Shown: piece by piece, positions 62,426-64,000 of the stretch
Layout: every line of letters starts with the position of its first letter
Numbering within the stretch: position 1 is the first letter of the stretch
Assembly (NCBI GenBank): GCA_029262115.1
Contig: JAJCZZ010000073.1
Span: forward strand, 1 to 64,000
Length of the DNA: 64,000 nt
Source of the DNA: Gemmatimonadota bacterium
GTDB lineage: Bacteria; Gemmatimonadota; Gemmatimonadetes; Longimicrobiales; Gaopeijiaceae
Direction: 5' to 3'
Notes under the pieces: model-generated
Seen by the model: the letters and a program-made list of their open reading frames with translations, nothing else
The model's database searches: none
Told to the model about the DNA's origin: nothing
Position numbers and translations under genes: made by a program

Positions 62426-63088
62426 TCACCTCCCTCTGTTCCGCGCTCCCATAGTGGGTAAAGTGAACGTCAGACCGGTGGAGAGCAGGAGATCGTTCTG
62501 GATCTCCGAGTCCAGCCCGCTTATCTCCGGATCGAGCGAGGAGAGGTAGTTGCGCACGTCGATTCGAAGCGCGACGACGGGGGTCAGGTGCAAGTTGGCG
62601 CCGCCACCGAAGTTGACCGCAAAATCGGACTGCGTGTCCGCTCCCTCGTAGTCCGGGTCATAGATCTTGGCCCCGGCTCCGACGGTGAGGAACGGCTCGA
62701 TGGGACGGATCCCGACCGGGAGGAAGAGCGACAGGTTTCCGCTCACTAAGAAGATGTTCGCGTCCGTGACGGTCGGGTTCCCCGCCGAGTGCGCGTTCAC
62801 GGTGGTGGGCAGGTATCTGAGGTCCGCTTGGACACCGAAGCGGTCGCCCATCCGGACGCCCCCGGTCAAGCCGAGTGCGAGGGCGTCGTCGATGACCCCT
62901 CCGTCCAGCGCAACCAGCGTGCTTCCGTCCGCCGTGAGGCGGTACGAACTCGGGAGGTCGGACAACATCAGGCCGCCACCGATCGAAGGGGTCACCTCGA
63001 AGCGGAGCTTCGGCTGTTGGGCTGCGAGCGGGACGGCGAAGGCCAGGCCGGTGGCCGCGACCAGGAGGGTGAAGTGCGAGCGTGTCAT
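62426..63088 (-). CDS. Outer-membrane beta-barrel protein
   Basis: 220 residues from ATG 63088 (ATG 63100 is an alternative). Signal peptide TLLVAATGLAFAVPLAAQ. Alternating hydrophobic strands with short turns (RFEVTPSIGGGLMLSDL, RFGVQADLRYLPTTV, NLSLFLPVGIRPIEPFLTVGAGAKIY, LSTGLTFTLP) are typical of an eight-stranded OmpA/OmpW-like barrel. Function unknown. Divergent from the RND adaptor; two CRP-like sites lie between them. Confidence 0.82.
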   Translation of the reverse strand: MTRSHFTLLVAATGLAFAVPLAAQQPKLRFEVTPSIGGGLMLSDLPSSYRLTADGSTLVALDGGVIDDALALGLTGGVRMGDRFGVQADLRYLPTTVNAHSAGNPTVTDANIFLVSGNLSLFLPVGIRPIEPFLTVGAGAKIYDPDYEGADTQSDFAVNFGGGANLHLTPVVALRIDVRNYLSSLDPEISGLDSEIQNDLLLSTGLTFTLPTMGARNRGR

Positions 63089-63161
63089 GGTGCTCTCCAT
63101 GGGTTGGAGGTGGATTGCTCTACGTCGCACGTTGACGATCGAGGTACGATGAGCGGGACGC

Positions 63162-63177
63162 TGTGACGGCGATCACC
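63162..63177. promoter_or_regulatory. CRP/FNR-like site (TGTGA-N6-TCACC)
   Basis: TGTGA-CGGCGA-TCACC, 74 bases upstream of the outer-membrane protein start. One base from the perfect dyad. Confidence 0.55.
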
Positions 63178-63262
63178 CACGGTGTGTGCGGTGGTGCCGT
63201 CCGACCGGACACCGTCGCGAGCCGACTCATTCCGGGGCCGCCCGTGCCCTCGGTCCGGGCCG

Positions 63263-63278
63263 TGTGATTTCCATCACA
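63263..63278. promoter_or_regulatory. Perfect CRP-type site (TGTGA-N6-TCACA)
   Basis: TGTGA-TTTCCA-TCACA matches the consensus half-sites and spacing of CRP-family regulators exactly. Lies 101 bases from the first site and 101 bases before the adaptor's ATG. Confidence 0.7.
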
Positions 63279-63378
63279 GCCCGCTGCACTTCTCTCCGTG
63301 AACTTCGATCCAGGCATCGACGGAGACCGTGACGCCGCCTCCACGGACGGAGGCCGGTCACCATGCGCGGAGGGCACC

Positions 63379-64000
63379 ATGACCGCTTCCAGACTCACAC
63401 TTCTCCCTCCGGTCCTTCTGACGACACTCGTCGGCGTCGTGTTCGCGTCGTGCGGGGGCGAGGAAGCATCCCCCGGAACAGGGGTGGAAGCGGCGCGCAT
63501 CCTCTCCCCATCCGACGTGAGCGTCTCCGGGGCAGCGGACGTCGAGAGCGGTCTTCCGCTCAGTGGCTCCCTGAATCCGCATCGGTCGGTCCAGCTTCGC
63601 GCGCAGCTCTCCGGCACCATCCTGGAGGCGCCGCCGCTGGCGGGTGAGGAGGTCGAGAAAGGAGATCTCCTGGCCCGGTACGACGCCCACACCTTCCAGG
63701 TACGGCTTTCGGCCGCGCGCTCCGCCGTCGCTGCGGCGCAGGCCGCGGTGGCGACGGCCGAGCACAGCGAAAGTGGAGCGGAGGTTCTGGCCGACGCCGG
63801 TGCGATCTCGGAGCACGACCTGCGCCAGGCCCGGAGCGCGGCAGAGGCGGCCCGCGCCCAGCTCGAGGTCGCACGGGCGGAGTTCGGCCAGGCTCAGGAG
63901 ACCGTGTCGAGGACCGTCGTCCGGTCACCGATGGACGGGATCGCGGATCGCAGGCTCGTGAACGACGGAGAGGCCGTGAATCCCGGCCGACTCCTGTACT
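63379..64000 (+). CDS. RND efflux membrane-fusion (adaptor) lipoprotein, partial
   Basis: ATG 63379 has GGAGG upstream. Signal ends VVFASC, a lipidated Cys. The mature chain follows HlyD/AcrA-type adaptors: LSGSLNPHRSVQLRAQLSGTI, LAGEEVEKGDLLARYD (first lipoyl half), coiled-coil hairpin (AARSAVAAAQAAVATAE...ISEHDLRQARSAAEAARAQLEVARAE), then VVRSPMDGIADRRLVNDGEAVNPGRLL, the second lipoyl half. Runs off the window at 64000, where an RND pump should follow. The CRP-type site upstream is the likely regulator site. Confidence 0.93.
   Translation, partial: MTASRLTLLPPVLLTTLVGVVFASCGGEEASPGTGVEAARILSPSDVSVSGAADVESGLPLSGSLNPHRSVQLRAQLSGTILEAPPLAGEEVEKGDLLARYDAHTFQVRLSAARSAVAAAQAAVATAEHSESGAEVLADAGAISEHDLRQARSAAEAARAQLEVARAEFGQAQETVSRTVVRSPMDGIADRRLVNDGEAVNPGRLLY

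Overview
The window is a high-GC, gene-dense bacterial chromosome segment with no rRNA, tRNA, CRISPR array, complete insertion sequence or phage. Gene content points to Gemmatimonadota or a close relative. Indicators are a PadR regulator translationally coupled to an 'ADOP' double-MacB permease plus decayed copies of the same pair, a second ADOP permease, a six-bladed propeller lipoprotein, a TolB-propeller protein of the amidohydrolase-fusion type, S9 peptidases and many short toxin-antitoxin modules. This is inferred from protein families, not from a marker gene.

Layout. 0-8 kb: exported hydrolases and lipoproteins (truncated TolB-propeller protein, S9 peptidase, JAB-like lipoprotein with a coupled small partner, degenerate metallo-beta-lactamase protein). 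7.7-20 kb: two ADOP permeases, a MocR regulator divergent from an aromatic amino acid decarboxylase, an unusual membrane protein with three winged-helix-like repeats, a PadR-ADOP couple and an XRE/MmyB regulator. 20-24.6 kb: a chain of ABC-F ATPase, HipA-like kinase and DUF3037 protein joined by 4-base overlaps, then a MenH-like hydrolase. 24.6-29.6 kb: histidine kinase remnant, propeller lipoprotein, ArsR-SRPBCC operon. 29.6-34.3 kb: hipBA, amidohydrolase, a broken VapB and a FitAB-type PIN module. 34.3-38.2 kb: CoA-transferase/enoyl-CoA hydratase operon and a metallo-beta-lactamase hydrolase. 38.3-41.9 kb: a four-gene redox operon (FrnE-like DsbA, FAD monooxygenase, thioredoxin-reductase-like flavoprotein, HxlR) that looks transferred. 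41.9-48.9 kb: serine-glyoxylate-type aminotransferase, Phd-PIN module, large FAD/Fe-S 2-hydroxyacid dehydrogenase and GntP permease, together a plausible glyoxylate/2-hydroxyacid module. 48.9-50.3 kb: DUF4160-DUF2442 pair and a double-RHH/PIN module. 50.3-53.9 kb: furA-katG operon flanked by two related PadR tails, one a clear PadR-ADOP relic. 53.9-54.8 kb: degenerate DNA with REP-like hairpins and a TIR-domain relic. 54.7-64 kb: L,D-transpeptidase operon, CBS protein, GNAT-acyl-CoA synthetase fusion, cytochrome c'-like lipoprotein, outer-membrane barrel protein and the start of an RND adaptor. Three CRP-like palindromes lie between the last three genes.

Themes. Regulators sit beside their presumed targets with visible palindromes (MocR, PadR, ArsR, HipB, HxlR, Fur). 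Six stress or toxin-antitoxin type modules fall between 29.6 and 50.3 kb. Several genes are decaying: histidine kinase, VapB, PadR-ADOP and TIR. The least familiar intact arrangement is the ABC-F / HipA-like kinase / DUF3037 operon. All functions are predictions from sequence motifs and context.
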